Shown: positions 15,835 to 25,821, counted from the first letter of the stretch. The stretch is DNA of 64,000 nt from Pseudogulbenkiania subflava DSM 22618 (GCF_900177275.1 NZ_FXAG01000002.1:55234-119233), one strand, 5' to 3'. The notes: generated by a model from the letters alone, not told the origin. Made by a program: numbers and translations.

Positions 15835-16785
15835 TTACAGCAGCAGGTCCTTGCCAATGCCCTTGCGACGCAGGATGCGGCGCAGTTGCTCCAGGCCTTC
15901 GATCTGGATCTGGCGCACCCGCTCGCGCGTCAGGCTGAGGGTGCTGGCCAGTTCCTCCAGCGTGCAGATTTCATGGCCATTCAGGCCGTAACGACGCTCG
16001 ATCACCATGCGCTGCTTGTCGTTGAGCTGGGCCATCCACTCGTGGACGAAGTTTTCCAGCTGGGTATTGTGCAGCTGGATTTCCGGCTCGTCGTGCTGGT
16101 CGTCCGGGATCGACTCCCCGATCGACAGCATGGGGTCGATGTCCAGTGGAGCATCCAGCGAGGCCATCCGCTCGTTGAGGTTCATGACCCGGCGCACGTC
16201 TTCCACCGGCTTGTCGACCAGTTGAGCGATTTCCTCGACGCTGGGTTCACGCCCGATCTGGCTTTCCAGGTGGCGCGAGGCGCGCAGGTAGACGTTGAGT
16301 TCCTTGATGACGTGCACCGGCAGCCGGATGGTGCGCGACTGGTTCATGATGGCGCGTTCGATGCTCTGGCGTATCCACCACGTAGCGTAGGTGGAAAAAC
16401 GGAAGCCGCGCTCGGGATCGAATTTTTCCAGCGCATGCATCAGCCCGATATTGCCTTCCTCGATCAGGTCGAGCAGGGCCAGGCCGCGGTTGATATAGCG
16501 TTTGGCAATGTTCACGACCAAGCGCAGATTGTGCTCGATCATTTTCTGGCGCGCTTCGAAATCGCCTTGCACCACCAGTCGCGCCAAGGACTGCTCCTCC
16601 TGAGGGCTGAGCAGGGCATTGTTGCCGATATCGTTCAGGTAGATCTGGGTGACGTCGGCAATGTCGTCATAGCCGGATGCGGCTTCTTGTACCTCTTCAC
16701 TGTCGGCTTCCGCGACAGTGTCGTCGCTAGCCTCTTCATCCGCGGCAATGTCGTCGTCGTCGAGAATGTCCAGGTCGTTGCTCAT
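15835..16785 (-). CDS. rpoS: RNA polymerase sigma factor RpoS
   Basis: 316 aa. RpoS is the general stress and stationary-phase sigma factor. After an acidic N-terminal stretch (DLDILDDDDIAADEEASDD), region 1.2 starts at VTQIYLNDIGNNALLSPQEE. Region 2 contains HNLRLVVNIAKRYINRGLA, DLIEEGNIGLMHALEKFDPE and FSTYATWWIRQSIERAI. Region 4 has TLEELASTLSLTRERVRQIQ. It lacks the long non-conserved insert of RpoD. The nlpD-rpoS order with pcm and surE upstream matches the classical cluster, in which rpoS is usually transcribed from a promoter inside nlpD. Confidence 0.97.
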   Translation of the reverse strand: MSNDLDILDDDDIAADEEASDDTVAEADSEEVQEAASGYDDIADVTQIYLNDIGNNALLSPQEEQSLARLVVQGDFEARQKMIEHNLRLVVNIAKRYINRGLALLDLIEEGNIGLMHALEKFDPERGFRFSTYATWWIRQSIERAIMNQSRTIRLPVHVIKELNVYLRASRHLESQIGREPSVEEIAQLVDKPVEDVRRVMNLNERMASLDAPLDIDPMLSIGESIPDDQHDEPEIQLHNTQLENFVHEWMAQLNDKQRMVIERRYGLNGHEICTLEELASTLSLTRERVRQIQIEGLEQLRRILRRKGIGKDLLL

Positions 16786-16826
16786 TTCTACCCCCTTCGC
16801 TGTGATCCGACGGGGACGCGTCCCTG

Positions 16827-17924
16827 TCAGGATGTGCTGTCAAGATATTGCAACGGGTCGACCGGTTTACCGAAGCGGCGGATTTCAAAGTGCAGTTTCA
16901 CCTGGTCCGCATCCGTATTTCCCATTTCGGCAATAGGCTGACCTTTCTTTACTGCCTGTCCTTCCTTGACCAGTAGCTGGCTGTTGTGTGCGTACGCCGA
17001 GAGGAACGTCTTATTGTGTTTGATGATGATCAGCTTGCCATAGCCCCTCAGGCCATTACCACTATATACCACCCTGCCATCCGAGGCGGCGAGAACCGGC
17101 TGGCCCATGCGCCCCGAGATATCCACTCCCTTGTTGGTGTCCGAGTAACCGCGCAACACCTTCCCTTTCACCGGCCAGCCCCAGGCGATGTCGCCATCGC
17201 CGCCTTTGTCCTGCGGCTCCGCCTTGGTGCCGTTTTCCGGCTTGGCCGTTCCTTGCGGCTCGGCCTTGGGCTCGGTCTTCGGCGTGGCCGGCACGATGGC
17301 GGGAGCCGCCGGCTTGGCCGCTGCCGGGGCACTACTGCCCTCGCTTTGCGCCGCCAGAGACTTGGCCGCCGCTTCCGAATAGGGCAACTTCAGCGCCTTG
17401 GGGTAGGCCTTGAGCGTTGTTTGCCCGTTTGTCGCCGCTGCCGGTGTAGCCGGCATCACCGGGCCTGCGCCAGCCGCCCTTGCAGGCTGTTTGGCTGGGG
17501 CGGTGTTGGTTTTGGTTGCCGGCTCACCATCTGGCGGCGTCAGGCGCAACACCTGGCCTACCTTGATCTGATTGTCGGGCAGGTTGTTCCAGGCCGCGAC
17601 GTCCTGGTACTTGAGTCCGTTGTTCAGCGAGATGCGAAACAGGTTCTCGCCGGGTTGCACGATATGCGTCTTGGCCGCTTCCGTCCCGGTTTGCACGGGT
17701 TTAATGCTGCCGCCCTGCCGATACGGCGTGGTAACGGCGCCATTGCCGTTTGGAGCAGGGGGGGAGACCGCAGGAGGCTGCGCACTTGTCGCGCCGGCCG
17801 GTGTTCTCGTCGCCCCGCTTTCCACCGGGGCCGCCTCCTGGACCAGAGTGCTGCAACCGGTGAGCAGCGCGGCCGTCAGCAAGGTGATCAGGGTCGGAAC
17901 TTTTCGGTCAAGCTGGATTCGCAT
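16827..17924 (-). CDS. nlpD: NlpD-like lipoprotein, LysM + degenerate M23 (murein hydrolase activator)
   Basis: 365 aa from ATG 17924; a TTG at 17945 is in frame. The signal sequence ends in the lipobox LLTGC (about residue 24), so it is lipid-anchored in the outer membrane. A LysM domain (THIVQPGENLFRISLNNGLKYQ) binds peptidoglycan, and an Ala/Pro/Lys-rich linker follows. The LytM/M23 domain begins at WGWPVKGKVLRGYSDTNKGVD. The first Zn-ligand His expected before GVD is Asn (TNKGVDI), while HFEIR keeps one His. The loss fits an activator of amidases rather than a hydrolase, as in E. coli NlpD/EnvC. It is immediately upstream of rpoS. Confidence 0.93.
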   Translation of the reverse strand: MRIQLDRKVPTLITLLTAALLTGCSTLVQEAAPVESGATRTPAGATSAQPPAVSPPAPNGNGAVTTPYRQGGSIKPVQTGTEAAKTHIVQPGENLFRISLNNGLKYQDVAAWNNLPDNQIKVGQVLRLTPPDGEPATKTNTAPAKQPARAAGAGPVMPATPAAATNGQTTLKAYPKALKLPYSEAAAKSLAAQSEGSSAPAAAKPAAPAIVPATPKTEPKAEPQGTAKPENGTKAEPQDKGGDGDIAWGWPVKGKVLRGYSDTNKGVDISGRMGQPVLAASDGRVVYSGNGLRGYGKLIIIKHNKTFLSAYAHNSQLLVKEGQAVKKGQPIAEMGNTDADQVKLHFEIRRFGKPVDPLQYLDSTS

Positions 17925-17998
17925 GCTGGTGATGTTATATGTCAATAAGTTAAAGTTTGTAAATCGCCGACCGGTAGCCCTGTGGCGTTTTCACCCGG

Positions 17999-18667
17999 TT
18001 AGCCTCGACCGGGTAGAAGAGGGACGAATTTTACCGGGTCGAGCTTGGTTTTCTGCAGGCCCTGGGCGGTTTTCTCGATCAGCCAGAGGAATTGTTCGCC
18101 GTCTCCCATCGGCATCACCAGCTTGCCTCCCTCGGCCAGCTGGCTGACGAGGGCATCCGGGATGCTCTTGGCTGCGGCGGTCATGATGATGCCGTCAAAG
18201 GGCGCCGCCTCCGGCAGGCCAAGATGGCCGTCGCCATGTACCAGACGTGCGTGCACCAGGCGTGCGTTTCGCAGATGTTGTCTAGCTTTGTCCAATAGCG
18301 GCGCCAAGCGTTCCATCGAGAAGACCTGTGCACCGGTTTTCAGGAGCACGGCGGTCTGATAGCCGCAGCCGGTGCCGATTTCGAGAATCTTGCCGGGAGT
18401 GCGGCCGACGATCAGCAGCTCGGTCATCCGTGCTACCGTCAGCGGCTGCGAGATGGTTTGGGCATGGCCTATTGGCAGCGACACGTCGTCGTAGGCGCGG
18501 GTTGCCAGGGCCTGGTCGACAAACAGGTGGCGCGGGACCTCGTACATCGCGGCCAGCACCCGTTCATCGCGAATCCCTGCCTGGCGTAGCCGGTCGACCA
18601 TGCGCATGCGGGTCCGGTCGGACAGCATGCCGTAATTCTGACGCGCCGGTGTCAGCTGTGAAGCCAT
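17999..18667 (-). CDS. pcm: Protein-L-isoaspartate O-methyltransferase
   Basis: 222 aa. Pcm methylates isoaspartyl residues in aged proteins so that they can revert to aspartate. Family markers: [39 protein letters not shown] and the SAM-binding [18 protein letters not shown], then [10 protein letters not shown] near the C-terminus. The start overlaps the 3' end of surE by 16 bp, the usual coupling of this pair. It belongs to the surE-pcm-nlpD-rpoS stress cluster. Confidence 0.96.
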   Translation of the reverse strand: MASQLTPARQNYGMLSDRTRMRMVDRLRQAGIRDERVLAAMYEVPRHLFVDQALATRAYDDVSLPIGHAQTISQPLTVARMTELLIVGRTPGKILEIGTGCGYQTAVLLKTGAQVFSMERLAPLLDKARQHLRNARLVHARLVHGDGHLGLPEAAPFDGIIMTAAAKSIPDALVSQLAEGGKLVMPMGDGEQFLWLIEKTAQGLQKTKLDPVKFVPLLPGRG

Positions 18668-19395
18668 GTCTTGATTCCGTCCAGTTGGCCGTAGGCGGTC
18701 AGATCGAGCATCAACGGTGTGACCGAGGCTTGGTTGTTGGCAAGTGCCCAGAAATCGGTTCCCTCGCAGGCGTCTTGGGCCGGACCGACCGGGCCGACCC
18801 AGTATACGGTATCGCCGCGGGGATTTTTTGCCTTAATGACCGGTTCGGCATAGTGGCGACGTCCCAGCCGGGTGACTGTCATACCCGCAAGCCGGTCAAG
18901 CGGAATATCGGGGACGTTGACATTGAGCAGTACCGGGGACTGAAACGGCGACGCCTGGAGGCGCTGCACCAGTTGATCGACCACCGCGGCGGCGGTGGCG
19001 AAGTGCGCCCCGCTTTTGCCTGCCAGTGACACCGCCACCGAGGGGATGCCGAGCAGAAAGCCCTCCGTTGCGGCCGCGACCGTGCCGGAGTAGATGGTGT
19101 CGTCTCCCACGTTCGGGCCGTGGTTGATGCCGGAAAACACCATGTCGGGACGAAAGTCCAACAACCCCGTGACGGCGACGTGGACACAATCGGTCGGGGT
19201 GCCGTTGACGTAGAAGAAGCCGTTAGCGGCCTTACGCACGCTCAGCGGCCGATCAAGGGTGAGGGAGTTGCTCGAGCCGCTGCGGTCGCGCTCGGGGGCC
19301 ACGACCACCACCTCGCCATGCCGCGAGAGGGCTTCGGCCAAGGTGGCGATGCCGGGGGCAAAGTAACCGTCGTCGTTGCTGATGAGAAACTTCAT
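18652..19395 (-). CDS. surE: 5'/3'-nucleotidase SurE
   Basis: 247 aa. SurE is a metal-dependent nucleotidase/exopolyphosphatase linked to stationary-phase survival. The N-terminal metal site is [12 protein letters not shown] (paired Asp), followed by [18 protein letters not shown] and [22 protein letters not shown]. It is first in the surE-pcm-nlpD-rpoS array on the minus strand and overlaps pcm. No distinct promoter is called; about 110 bp separate it from nadA upstream, which has its own terminator. Confidence 0.96.
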   Translation of the reverse strand: MKFLISNDDGYFAPGIATLAEALSRHGEVVVVAPERDRSGSSNSLTLDRPLSVRKAANGFFYVNGTPTDCVHVAVTGLLDFRPDMVFSGINHGPNVGDDTIYSGTVAAATEGFLLGIPSVAVSLAGKSGAHFATAAAVVDQLVQRLQASPFQSPVLLNVNVPDIPLDRLAGMTVTRLGRRHYAEPVIKAKNPRGDTVYWVGPVGPAQDACEGTDFWALANNQASVTPLMLDLTAYGQLDGIKTWLHS

Positions 19396-19475
19396 GCCGT
19401 TTTCCTAGGGAGCCCCGGTAATTGTATCGCTGCGTGGAGCCTGCTGAAAACCTTCCTGTCATGGCACAGGGTCAA

Positions 19476-19504
19476 AACAAGAAACCCGCCAAAAGGCGGG
19501 TTTC
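19476..19504 (-). terminator. Terminator of nadA (minus strand)
   Basis: GAAACCCGCC (19481-19490), loop AAAA, GGCGGGTTTC (19495-19504). On the minus strand the stem is followed by TTGTTTTG. Confidence 0.85.
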
Positions 19505-19508
19505 TGGG

Positions 19509-20426
19509 TCAGGCGTAGTAGCGTTGGCTGAATTCCAGCATGCGCTCGATGGGCACCCGTGCGGCGTCCATCTGTTCTGTGCTGAGGTAATCGATGTGCG
19601 TACCGCCGCCTTGCTGGGCGCGCTTGACGGCCTCGATGGTGTTCATCTTCATGTAAGGACAGGAGTTGCACTGGCAGCCGGCATAGATCGGCGCCTGGCG
19701 GAGGTCCAGATCCGGTCGGGCCTGGCTCATGTTGTACAGGATACCGTCTTCGGTGGCGACGAAGATCACTTCCTCCGGGCTGCCCTTGAATTGCTTGACC
19801 CAATTCAGCATGCCCGAGGTAGAGCCGACGTAGTCGGCGCGCTTCAGCACAGGTAGCGGGCTTTCCGGGTGGGCGATCAGATGCGCCTTGCCGGTGACGG
19901 CGCTCAACGCTTCGTTGAGAGCGGCCTCGTTGAACTTGTCATGCACCTCACACACGGCCGACCACAGCGGCATGTCGTAGCCGTACTGGTAGTTCAGGTA
20001 GGCGCCCATGTTGCGGTCGGGCGAGAAGATGACTTTCTTACCCTGCTCGTAGAGATGCGCGATAATGTCATCGACGTTGCGGCTGGTGACGATCCAGTCC
20101 GACAGTGCCTTGTGCTCGGCACTGGAGTTGATATACGACACGTGAACGTAATCGGCGTGCTCTTCGCGCCAGGCTTTCAGCGCGGCGACGTCGGTCTGGG
20201 TGACCAGCGAACAGGTGGAACCGGCGTCCGGCAGGATCACTTCGGCCTGCGGGTTGAGGATTTTGGCCGTTTCCGCCATGAAGCGGACGCCGGCGAACAC
20301 GATGATGTCAGCCTCGGCTTCACGGGCGTAGAGCGACAATTCCAGGCTGTCCCCCACCTTGTCCGCCATCTGCTGAATTTCAGGCTGGGTGTAATAGTGT
20401 GCGAGTGTGACGACGCGTTTCGTCAT
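19509..20426 (-). CDS. nadA: Quinolinate synthase NadA
   Basis: 305 aa. NadA condenses iminoaspartate with dihydroxyacetone phosphate to quinolinate for NAD synthesis, using a 4Fe-4S cluster. The chain begins with VVTLAHYYTQPEIQQMAD; further markers are VFAGVRFMAETAKIL, AHPESPLPVLKRADYVGSTS and AGCQCNSCPYMKMNTIEAV. Candidate cluster cysteines are the Cys in DAGSTCSLV, in SAVCEVHD and one of the C-terminal set. I start at 20426, where the family begins; the frame extends to 20486 without support. It is somewhat shorter at the N-terminus than the ~347-aa enterobacterial form. nadB and nadC are not adjacent. Confidence 0.94.
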   Translation of the reverse strand: MTKRVVTLAHYYTQPEIQQMADKVGDSLELSLYAREAEADIIVFAGVRFMAETAKILNPQAEVILPDAGSTCSLVTQTDVAALKAWREEHADYVHVSYINSSAEHKALSDWIVTSRNVDDIIAHLYEQGKKVIFSPDRNMGAYLNYQYGYDMPLWSAVCEVHDKFNEAALNEALSAVTGKAHLIAHPESPLPVLKRADYVGSTSGMLNWVKQFKGSPEEVIFVATEDGILYNMSQARPDLDLRQAPIYAGCQCNSCPYMKMNTIEAVKRAQQGGGTHIDYLSTEQMDAARVPIERMLEFSQRYYA

Positions 20427-21035
20427 GATGACCTTGGCTCCGGCCGCGCTGGGGAAGCTTCGGCATCTTCCTTTGACGCGGCGCAATGAAGGTTTGTATC
20501 TAAAGGGTAAAGATTAACAATATTGAGCCCGGCTTACCAGCCGCTACGTGCGCTTGATGCCAAAGGCAAGCCAGGTTGTGGCACAGGATGGTTCTTGTCA
20601 GGCTATGTTCCGCATGATGGCGGGTTCTGGCGCGATCGTCGGTCTGAACGGCCGAGGAGAAGGATGCCGGGGTATCGTGGCTTGTTCTCCACCCGGGCTG
20701 ACTGTCCGGCCCGATGCCCGATTGCGGGGGTGGCCGTGTACAGGCCCTCAATCATCTTAATGCCGGTTTTGCCGTGGTCGAAGCAGAGCAGTGACGGGTG
20801 TAGGCTCTGCGCATGTCGGGCTGGTGTGGTATATGTCGATGGGGTGCTGTGCCGTGCCGTGCGCCTCGGATTGGTATCGCCACGTTGCAGGCAAGGACGG
20901 TCCGGCTGGCCGAGTCTCAGCGCAGTTTGACGTATTGCTTTCACATCGATCACGTTACCTTGCAGGCCGAATGGTCTCTGACGCCTCCGTGGGAGGCCGG
21001 GTTCCGGTTCAGATCAGCACATCGGATGGGTTGCC
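20427..21035. other. 609-bp intergenic region without a recognisable gene
   Basis: It lies between the divergent nadA and the Pat-type acetyltransferase gene. Several open frames of 60-135 codons cross it on both strands, but none resembles a known family, none has a convincing ribosome binding site, and they overlap one another. Two promoters must lie here, but I could not pick either with confidence. The size is unusual for this otherwise compact window. Confidence 0.6.
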
Positions 21036-23717
21036 ATGAAACCGCACTATCTCACTTCCCTGTTTTCTCCTCGCGCCGTCGCCGTTGTCGGCGCCAGCGA
21101 TACCCCCGGCTCGATTGGCCAGGCGGTGTTTGCGAGCCTGCTGGCGGGCAATTTCCAGGGCAAGCTGTTCCCTGTCAACCTCAACCACAAGGTGGTCGGG
21201 GGGATGCGGGCGGTGCCATCGGTACGGCTGATCGAGGACGAGGTGGAACTGGCCGTGGTGACCACGGCGCTGAGAAGCTTGCCTGCCATCCTGCGGGATT
21301 GCGGCAAGAAGGGCGTGAAGGCGGTGCTGCTGGCCAAGGAGTTCGCCGACAGCGAGCAGCTGGAGCGTGAAATTCTCAAGGAGTCGTTGTCGATCGCCCG
21401 GCACTTCGGCATCCGCGTGCTGGGTCCCAACGTGCTGGGGCTGATGCGTCCGGTGGCGGGCTTCAACGCTTCCAACTATTCCAGCAAGGTTCGTCCCGGC
21501 AACCTTGCGCTGGTATCGCAATCCAGCGCCCTGTGCACCGCGATGCTGGACTGGGCCGATAGTAAGGGCATCGGGTTTTCCAGCGTGATTTCGGTGGGTG
21601 AGGGGCTGGACGTCGATTTCGGTGAAATCCTCGATTACCTGGTGGCCGATACCTTCACCCAGGGCATACTGTTGCACGTCCACCACATCCACGATGCGCG
21701 CCGCTTCATCAGCGCGTTGCGTGCCGCCGCCCGTACCAAACCGGTGGTGGTGATCAAGTCCGGCCGCTATGAGGATGATGTGACCGGCCTGACCCATTCC
21801 AGCAACCTGGTCGAGAGTGCCGACGTGTTCGACGCCGTGTTGTCGCGCGCCGGTGTGCTGCGGGTAGGCTCGATCTCCCAGCTATTCACGGCCGCCAAGG
21901 TGCTGGCCGCCAGTTTCCGGGTGCAGGGGCGGCGCCTTGCCATCGTCACCAACGGCATCGGCCCGGGCGTGTTGGCGGCGGACAGCGCCTATCTCAACGG
22001 CGTGGAGCTGGCGAAGTTGTCGGAGCAGACCATGGAGCTGCTCAACGATGCGCTGCCGCGCAACTGGTCGCACGGCAACCCGGTCGACATCATCGGCGAT
22101 GCCAGCCCTGTGCGTTTTCGTACGGCGGTCAAGACCTGCCTCGATGACGCCAATGTCGATGGCGTACTGGTCATCTTCACGCCGCAGGCCGGTACCGATC
22201 ACCTGACCACGGCGCAGCTGATGGTGGGGCTGCAGCGCGAATCGACCAAGCCGATCCTGCTGTCCTGGTTGGGCGATGCCAAGGTCTCGGAGAGCAGGGA
22301 GCTGTTCAGCAAGGCCAAGTGTGCCCATTTCCGCGCCCCGGAGTACGCCGTGGAGGTATTCCGCAACCTGGCGTCCTACCATCACAACCAGCGCTTGCTG
22401 CTGCAGACGCCGGGGCCGCTCGAAGGCAAGCAGATTTCTCCCGACGTGACGCGCGCGCGCGCCCTGATCAATGCCGCCCTGGCGGAAGGGCGGGTCATTC
22501 TGTCGGAGCGCGAGTCGAAGGAGGTGCTGTCGGCCTTCAATATCCCGGTCAACCCGACCCGGCTGGCACGCGACCCCGACGAAGCCGTGAGGTTGGCCGA
22601 AGAAACCGGCTACCCGGTGGTGCTGAAGATCGACTCGCCGGACATCATCTACAAGTCCGACGTCGGCGGCGTCGAACTCAACATCAGTAGTGCGGCGGCT
22701 TTGCGAGAGGCGTTTGCCGCCATCGTCGAACGTTGCCGCCAGGCTCGCCCCGAGGCGGCCATCTCGGGGGTGTCGGTGCAGCCAATGCGCAGCCGACGAT
22801 TCGCGCGCGAGGTGATGGTCGGCGTGACGCACGACAATGCCTTTGGCCCGGTCATCACCTTCGGCGCTGGCGGCATCGCCGTCGAGGTCATGAACGACCG
22901 TGCACTGGCCCTGCCACCGCTCAACCATTATCTGGTCGAGAGCCTGATCGGCAAGACACGCATTGGTCAGATTCTCGGCCCCTTCAAGAACCTGCCGGCT
23001 ATTGATATCGACCAGCTGAAAGAGGTGCTGTTGCGGGTGTCGGAAATGGTCTGCGAATTACCCGAAATTCGCGAGATGGACATCAACCCCTTGCTGGCCG
23101 ACGAGCAGGGGGTGATGGCGCTGGACGCCCGCATCATCGTGCAGAAGGGGAATGCGGGCGGCAAGCCGTACCGTCACATGGCGATCATGCCGTACCCCTC
23201 GCACATGGTGGTGTGCTCCCGCCTCAAGGATCAGACCCAGGTGACTATCCGTCCGGTGCGCCCGGAGGATGCACAGATGCAGCAGGAGTTCGTGCGCAAC
23301 CTCTCCGAGGAAAGCCGCTACAACCGCTATATGTCCAGCATCAAGCAACTGTCGCAAAGCATGCTGGTGCGCTTTACCCAGCTCGACTACGACCGCGAGA
23401 TGGCGCTGGCCATGACCCGCGAGACGGCGCAAGGGGAAGAGCAACTGGCCGTGGCTCGTTACGTCACCGACCCTGATAACGAGAGCTGCGAGTTCGCTCT
23501 GGAGGTAGCCGACCAGTGGCAGGGCAAAGGGATCGGTTTCATTCTGATGAGTGCGCTGTTCGACGCCGCCCGTGATCAGGGGCTGAAAGTGATGCGTGGC
23601 GAGGTGCTCTCCGGCAACAAAGGCATGCTCAAGTTGATGCACAAACTGGGCTTCGCCAGCGAGTACCATCCGGAAGACCGGGCACTGATGCTGGTCACCA
23701 AGGTGTTGCAGGCGTAA
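21036..23717 (+). CDS. Pat/YfiQ-type protein lysine acetyltransferase (ADP-forming acyl-CoA synthetase domain + GNAT)
   Basis: 893 aa. Enzymes of this architecture acetylate catalytic lysines of acyl-CoA synthetases, switching off acetate activation. The CoA-binding Rossmann start is SPRAVAVVGASDTPGSIGQA. A succinyl-CoA-synthetase-like region follows (residues 150-450), then an ATP-grasp subdomain (ESKEVLSAFNIPV, GYPVVLKIDSPDIIYKSDVGG). The C-terminal GNAT domain covers about 735-893, with an acetyl-CoA loop in WQGKGIGFILM. His254 in GLTHSSNLVESADVF aligns by eye with the phosphohistidine of active ADP-forming synthetases, a position reported lost in Salmonella Pat. Which substrate it controls is unknown; pta-ackA at the right edge of the window belong to the same metabolism. 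Confidence 0.88.
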   Translation: MKPHYLTSLFSPRAVAVVGASDTPGSIGQAVFASLLAGNFQGKLFPVNLNHKVVGGMRAVPSVRLIEDEVELAVVTTALRSLPAILRDCGKKGVKAVLLAKEFADSEQLEREILKESLSIARHFGIRVLGPNVLGLMRPVAGFNASNYSSKVRPGNLALVSQSSALCTAMLDWADSKGIGFSSVISVGEGLDVDFGEILDYLVADTFTQGILLHVHHIHDARRFISALRAAARTKPVVVIKSGRYEDDVTGLTHSSNLVESADVFDAVLSRAGVLRVGSISQLFTAAKVLAASFRVQGRRLAIVTNGIGPGVLAADSAYLNGVELAKLSEQTMELLNDALPRNWSHGNPVDIIGDASPVRFRTAVKTCLDDANVDGVLVIFTPQAGTDHLTTAQLMVGLQRESTKPILLSWLGDAKVSESRELFSKAKCAHFRAPEYAVEVFRNLASYHHNQRLLLQTPGPLEGKQISPDVTRARALINAALAEGRVILSERESKEVLSAFNIPVNPTRLARDPDEAVRLAEETGYPVVLKIDSPDIIYKSDVGGVELNISSAAALREAFAAIVERCRQARPEAAISGVSVQPMRSRRFAREVMVGVTHDNAFGPVITFGAGGIAVEVMNDRALALPPLNHYLVESLIGKTRIGQILGPFKNLPAIDIDQLKEVLLRVSEMVCELPEIREMDINPLLADEQGVMALDARIIVQKGNAGGKPYRHMAIMPYPSHMVVCSRLKDQTQVTIRPVRPEDAQMQQEFVRNLSEESRYNRYMSSIKQLSQSMLVRFTQLDYDREMALAMTRETAQGEEQLAVARYVTDPDNESCEFALEVADQWQGKGIGFILMSALFDAARDQGLKVMRGEVLSGNKGMLKLMHKLGFASEYHPEDRALMLVTKVLQA

Positions 23718-23747
23718 CCGGGCCCGACACACGACCGGAATAAGCGC

Positions 23748-23777
23748 TTGCAAGATAAGGGAAAACTGCCCTAAAAT
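23748..23777 (+). promoter_or_regulatory. Promoter of the rpsP operon
   Basis: TTGCAA (23748-23753), 18-bp spacer, TAAAAT (23772-23777), about 45 bp upstream of rpsP. Confidence 0.75.
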
Positions 23778-23822
23778 CGTGGGCTTTTCTACGATACCGT
23801 TTTTATTCAAGGACAATCGACA

Positions 23823-24071
23823 ATGGTAGTGATTCGTCTGGCCCGCGGCGGCTCCAAGAACCGTCCGTTCTACAACATCGTGGTGACCGACTCCCGCAAC
23901 CGTCGCGACGGTCGCTTCATCGAGCGCCTGGGCTTCTACAACCCGGTTGCCAACGAGAAAGAAGAACGCGTTCGTCTCGCCGCAGACCGCCTGAACCACT
24001 GGATTGGCGTTGGCGCTCAGCTGACCGATGCCGTTTCCAAGCTGGTTAAAGAGCAAAAAGTAGCTGCCTGA
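23823..24071 (+). CDS. rpsP: 30S ribosomal protein S16
   Basis: 82 aa. S16 is an early-assembly 30S protein. It opens with the family signature [19 protein letters not shown], then [18 protein letters not shown]. It heads the classical operon rpsP-rimM-trmD-rplS, in which two ribosomal proteins flank a ribosome maturation factor and a tRNA methyltransferase. The promoter is at 23748-23777. Confidence 0.98.
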   Translation: MVVIRLARGGSKNRPFYNIVVTDSRNRRDGRFIERLGFYNPVANEKEERVRLAADRLNHWIGVGAQLTDAVSKLVKEQKVAA

Positions 24072-24106
24072 TCGCAGTCTGCTGATATACGCAGGGTCTG
24101 AGGCGC

Positions 24107-24613
24107 ATGCGCAACGATGATCTCGTTTTGATGGGGTATGTGCGCGGCGCCTTCGGTGTTCGTGGCTGGGTGAAAATCCACGCCGACACCGAGTTTGCCG
24201 ACAGCCTGTTCCAATACCCGGTCTGGTGGCTGGGGCGGGACGGGCAGTGGTCGTCGTATCGCTTCGAGGAAGGTGCGGTCCAGCCCAAGGCCCTGATGGC
24301 CAAGCTGGCCGGCGTCGATACGCGAGAGGCGGCAGAAGCCATGCGCGGCATGCAGATTGCCATTTCGCGCAGCGAATTCCCGGACACCGACGACGATGAG
24401 TACTACTGGTCCGATCTGATCGGCCTGGATGTCGTCAACAAGGACGGCCAGCGGTTCGGCCAGGTGGCGGAACTGATGGAAACCGGCGCCAACGAGGTGC
24501 TGGTGGTCCGGGAAGGGAAGAGCGAGTGGCTCATTCCTTTCGTCGGCCAGTTTGTGCTGGATGTCAGCTTGGCTGACAAGCGCATCACGGTGGACTGGAA
24601 CCTCGACGACTGA
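24107..24613 (+). CDS. rimM: 16S rRNA processing protein RimM
   Basis: 168 aa. RimM helps assemble the 30S head, binding S19. The N-terminal domain has [20 protein letters not shown] and the C-terminal PRC-barrel has [28 protein letters not shown] and [13 protein letters not shown]. Its last base is shared with the ATG of trmD (TGATG), indicating translational coupling. Confidence 0.97.
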   Translation: MRNDDLVLMGYVRGAFGVRGWVKIHADTEFADSLFQYPVWWLGRDGQWSSYRFEEGAVQPKALMAKLAGVDTREAAEAMRGMQIAISRSEFPDTDDDEYYWSDLIGLDVVNKDGQRFGQVAELMETGANEVLVVREGKSEWLIPFVGQFVLDVSLADKRITVDWNLDD

Positions 24614-25383
24614 TGCAGATCGACGCTATCTCGCTGTTCCCCGAGATGTTTGACGCTGTTTCCCGCTTCGGCGTTAGCCGGCGCGCGCTGGAGCAGAACA
24701 TCTGGGGTTTTCGTGCCTGGAATCCGCGTGATTTCACCACGGACAATTACCGTACCGTCGACGACCGCCCCTATGGCGGCGGCCCCGGCATGGTGATGCT
24801 GATCGAACCCTTGGAAGCGGCCATCGCCGCGGCTGAAGCGCGACAGCGTGAGGCTGGCGTGAAGCAGAGCCATGTGGTCTACCTGTCTCCACAGGGGCGG
24901 CCGCTGAGCCACGCCAAGGCGGTCGAGCTGTCGCAGCGACCCGGTCTCATCCTGCTGTGCGGGCGTTACGAAGGGATCGATGAGCGTCTGATCGAGCGCC
25001 GTGTTGACGAGGAAATTTCCATCGGCGACTACGTGCTGTCCGGTGGCGAACTGCCCGCGATGGTGTTGATGGACGCCGTCGTCAGGCTGTTGCCGGGGGT
25101 CCTCAACGATGCCCAGTCGGCTTACGAGGATTCCTTCGTGGACGGCCTGCTGGATTGCCCGCACTATACCCGACCCGAAGAATATCAGGGCATGCGGGTG
25201 CCGGACATCTTGATGTCCGGTAATCATGCCTTGATCGCAAAATGGCGGTTGAAACAGTCGCTGGGAAGAACGTGGAAGCGTCGTCCCGACCTGCTGCAAA
25301 ACCGCCCTTTGACAAAACAGGAGTCTCGGCTGCTGGCAGAGTACCAGCAGGAACAAGATCTCCCGAAAAACCAGGAGCATTGA
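24613..25383 (+). CDS. trmD: tRNA (guanine-N1)-methyltransferase TrmD
   Basis: 256 aa SPOUT methyltransferase that makes m1G37 next to the anticodon and so prevents frameshifting. Visible markers: the N-terminal [26 protein letters not shown], the knotted SAM site with [13 protein letters not shown] and [19 protein letters not shown], and [11 protein letters not shown] at the end. It is translationally coupled to rimM and lies 1 bp ahead of rplS. Confidence 0.98.
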   Translation: MQIDAISLFPEMFDAVSRFGVSRRALEQNIWGFRAWNPRDFTTDNYRTVDDRPYGGGPGMVMLIEPLEAAIAAAEARQREAGVKQSHVVYLSPQGRPLSHAKAVELSQRPGLILLCGRYEGIDERLIERRVDEEISIGDYVLSGGELPAMVLMDAVVRLLPGVLNDAQSAYEDSFVDGLLDCPHYTRPEEYQGMRVPDILMSGNHALIAKWRLKQSLGRTWKRRPDLLQNRPLTKQESRLLAEYQQEQDLPKNQEH

Positions 25384-25384
25384 C

Positions 25385-25753
25385 ATGGATCTGATCCAGC
25401 AACTCGAGCAAGAAGAAATTGCCCGCATCGGCAAAACCGTTCCGGCTTTCGCCCCGGGCGACACCGTCATCGTTCAGGTGAAGGTAAAGGAAGGTAACCG
25501 CGAGCGTCTGCAGGCTTACGAAGGCGTCGTGATCGCCAAGCGTAACCGTGGCCTGAACAGCTCCTTCATCGTGCGCAAGATCTCCGCCGGCGAAGGCGTT
25601 GAGCGTACTTTCCAGACCTACTCCCCGCTGGTCGCTTCGATCGAAGTGAAGCGCCGTGGTGACGTGCGTCGCGCCAAGCTGTACTACCTGCGTGGTCGTA
25701 CCGGCAAGTCGGCACGCATCAAGGAAAAGCTGCCGGCCCGCAAGCAAGGCTAA
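25385..25753 (+). CDS. rplS: 50S ribosomal protein L19
   Basis: 122 aa. L19 lies at the 30S-50S interface. Family segments are [52 protein letters not shown] and [19 protein letters not shown]. It is the last gene of the rpsP operon, directly followed by a strong terminator (25780-25810). Confidence 0.98.
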   Translation: MDLIQQLEQEEIARIGKTVPAFAPGDTVIVQVKVKEGNRERLQAYEGVVIAKRNRGLNSSFIVRKISAGEGVERTFQTYSPLVASIEVKRRGDVRRAKLYYLRGRTGKSARIKEKLPARKQG

Positions 25754-25779
25754 TTGCCTGGCCGTTGGCTATGATGAGA

Positions 25780-25810
25780 GCGCAAGGCGTCGGCCTTGCG
25801 CTTTTTTTTT
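25780..25810 (+). terminator. Terminator of the rpsP operon
   Basis: GCGCAAGGC (25780-25788), loop GTCG, GCCTTGCGC (25793-25801), then nine T residues. The next start codon (ogt) is only 12 bases past the T tract. Confidence 0.93.
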
Positions 25811-25821
25811 CGGACTTTGCC

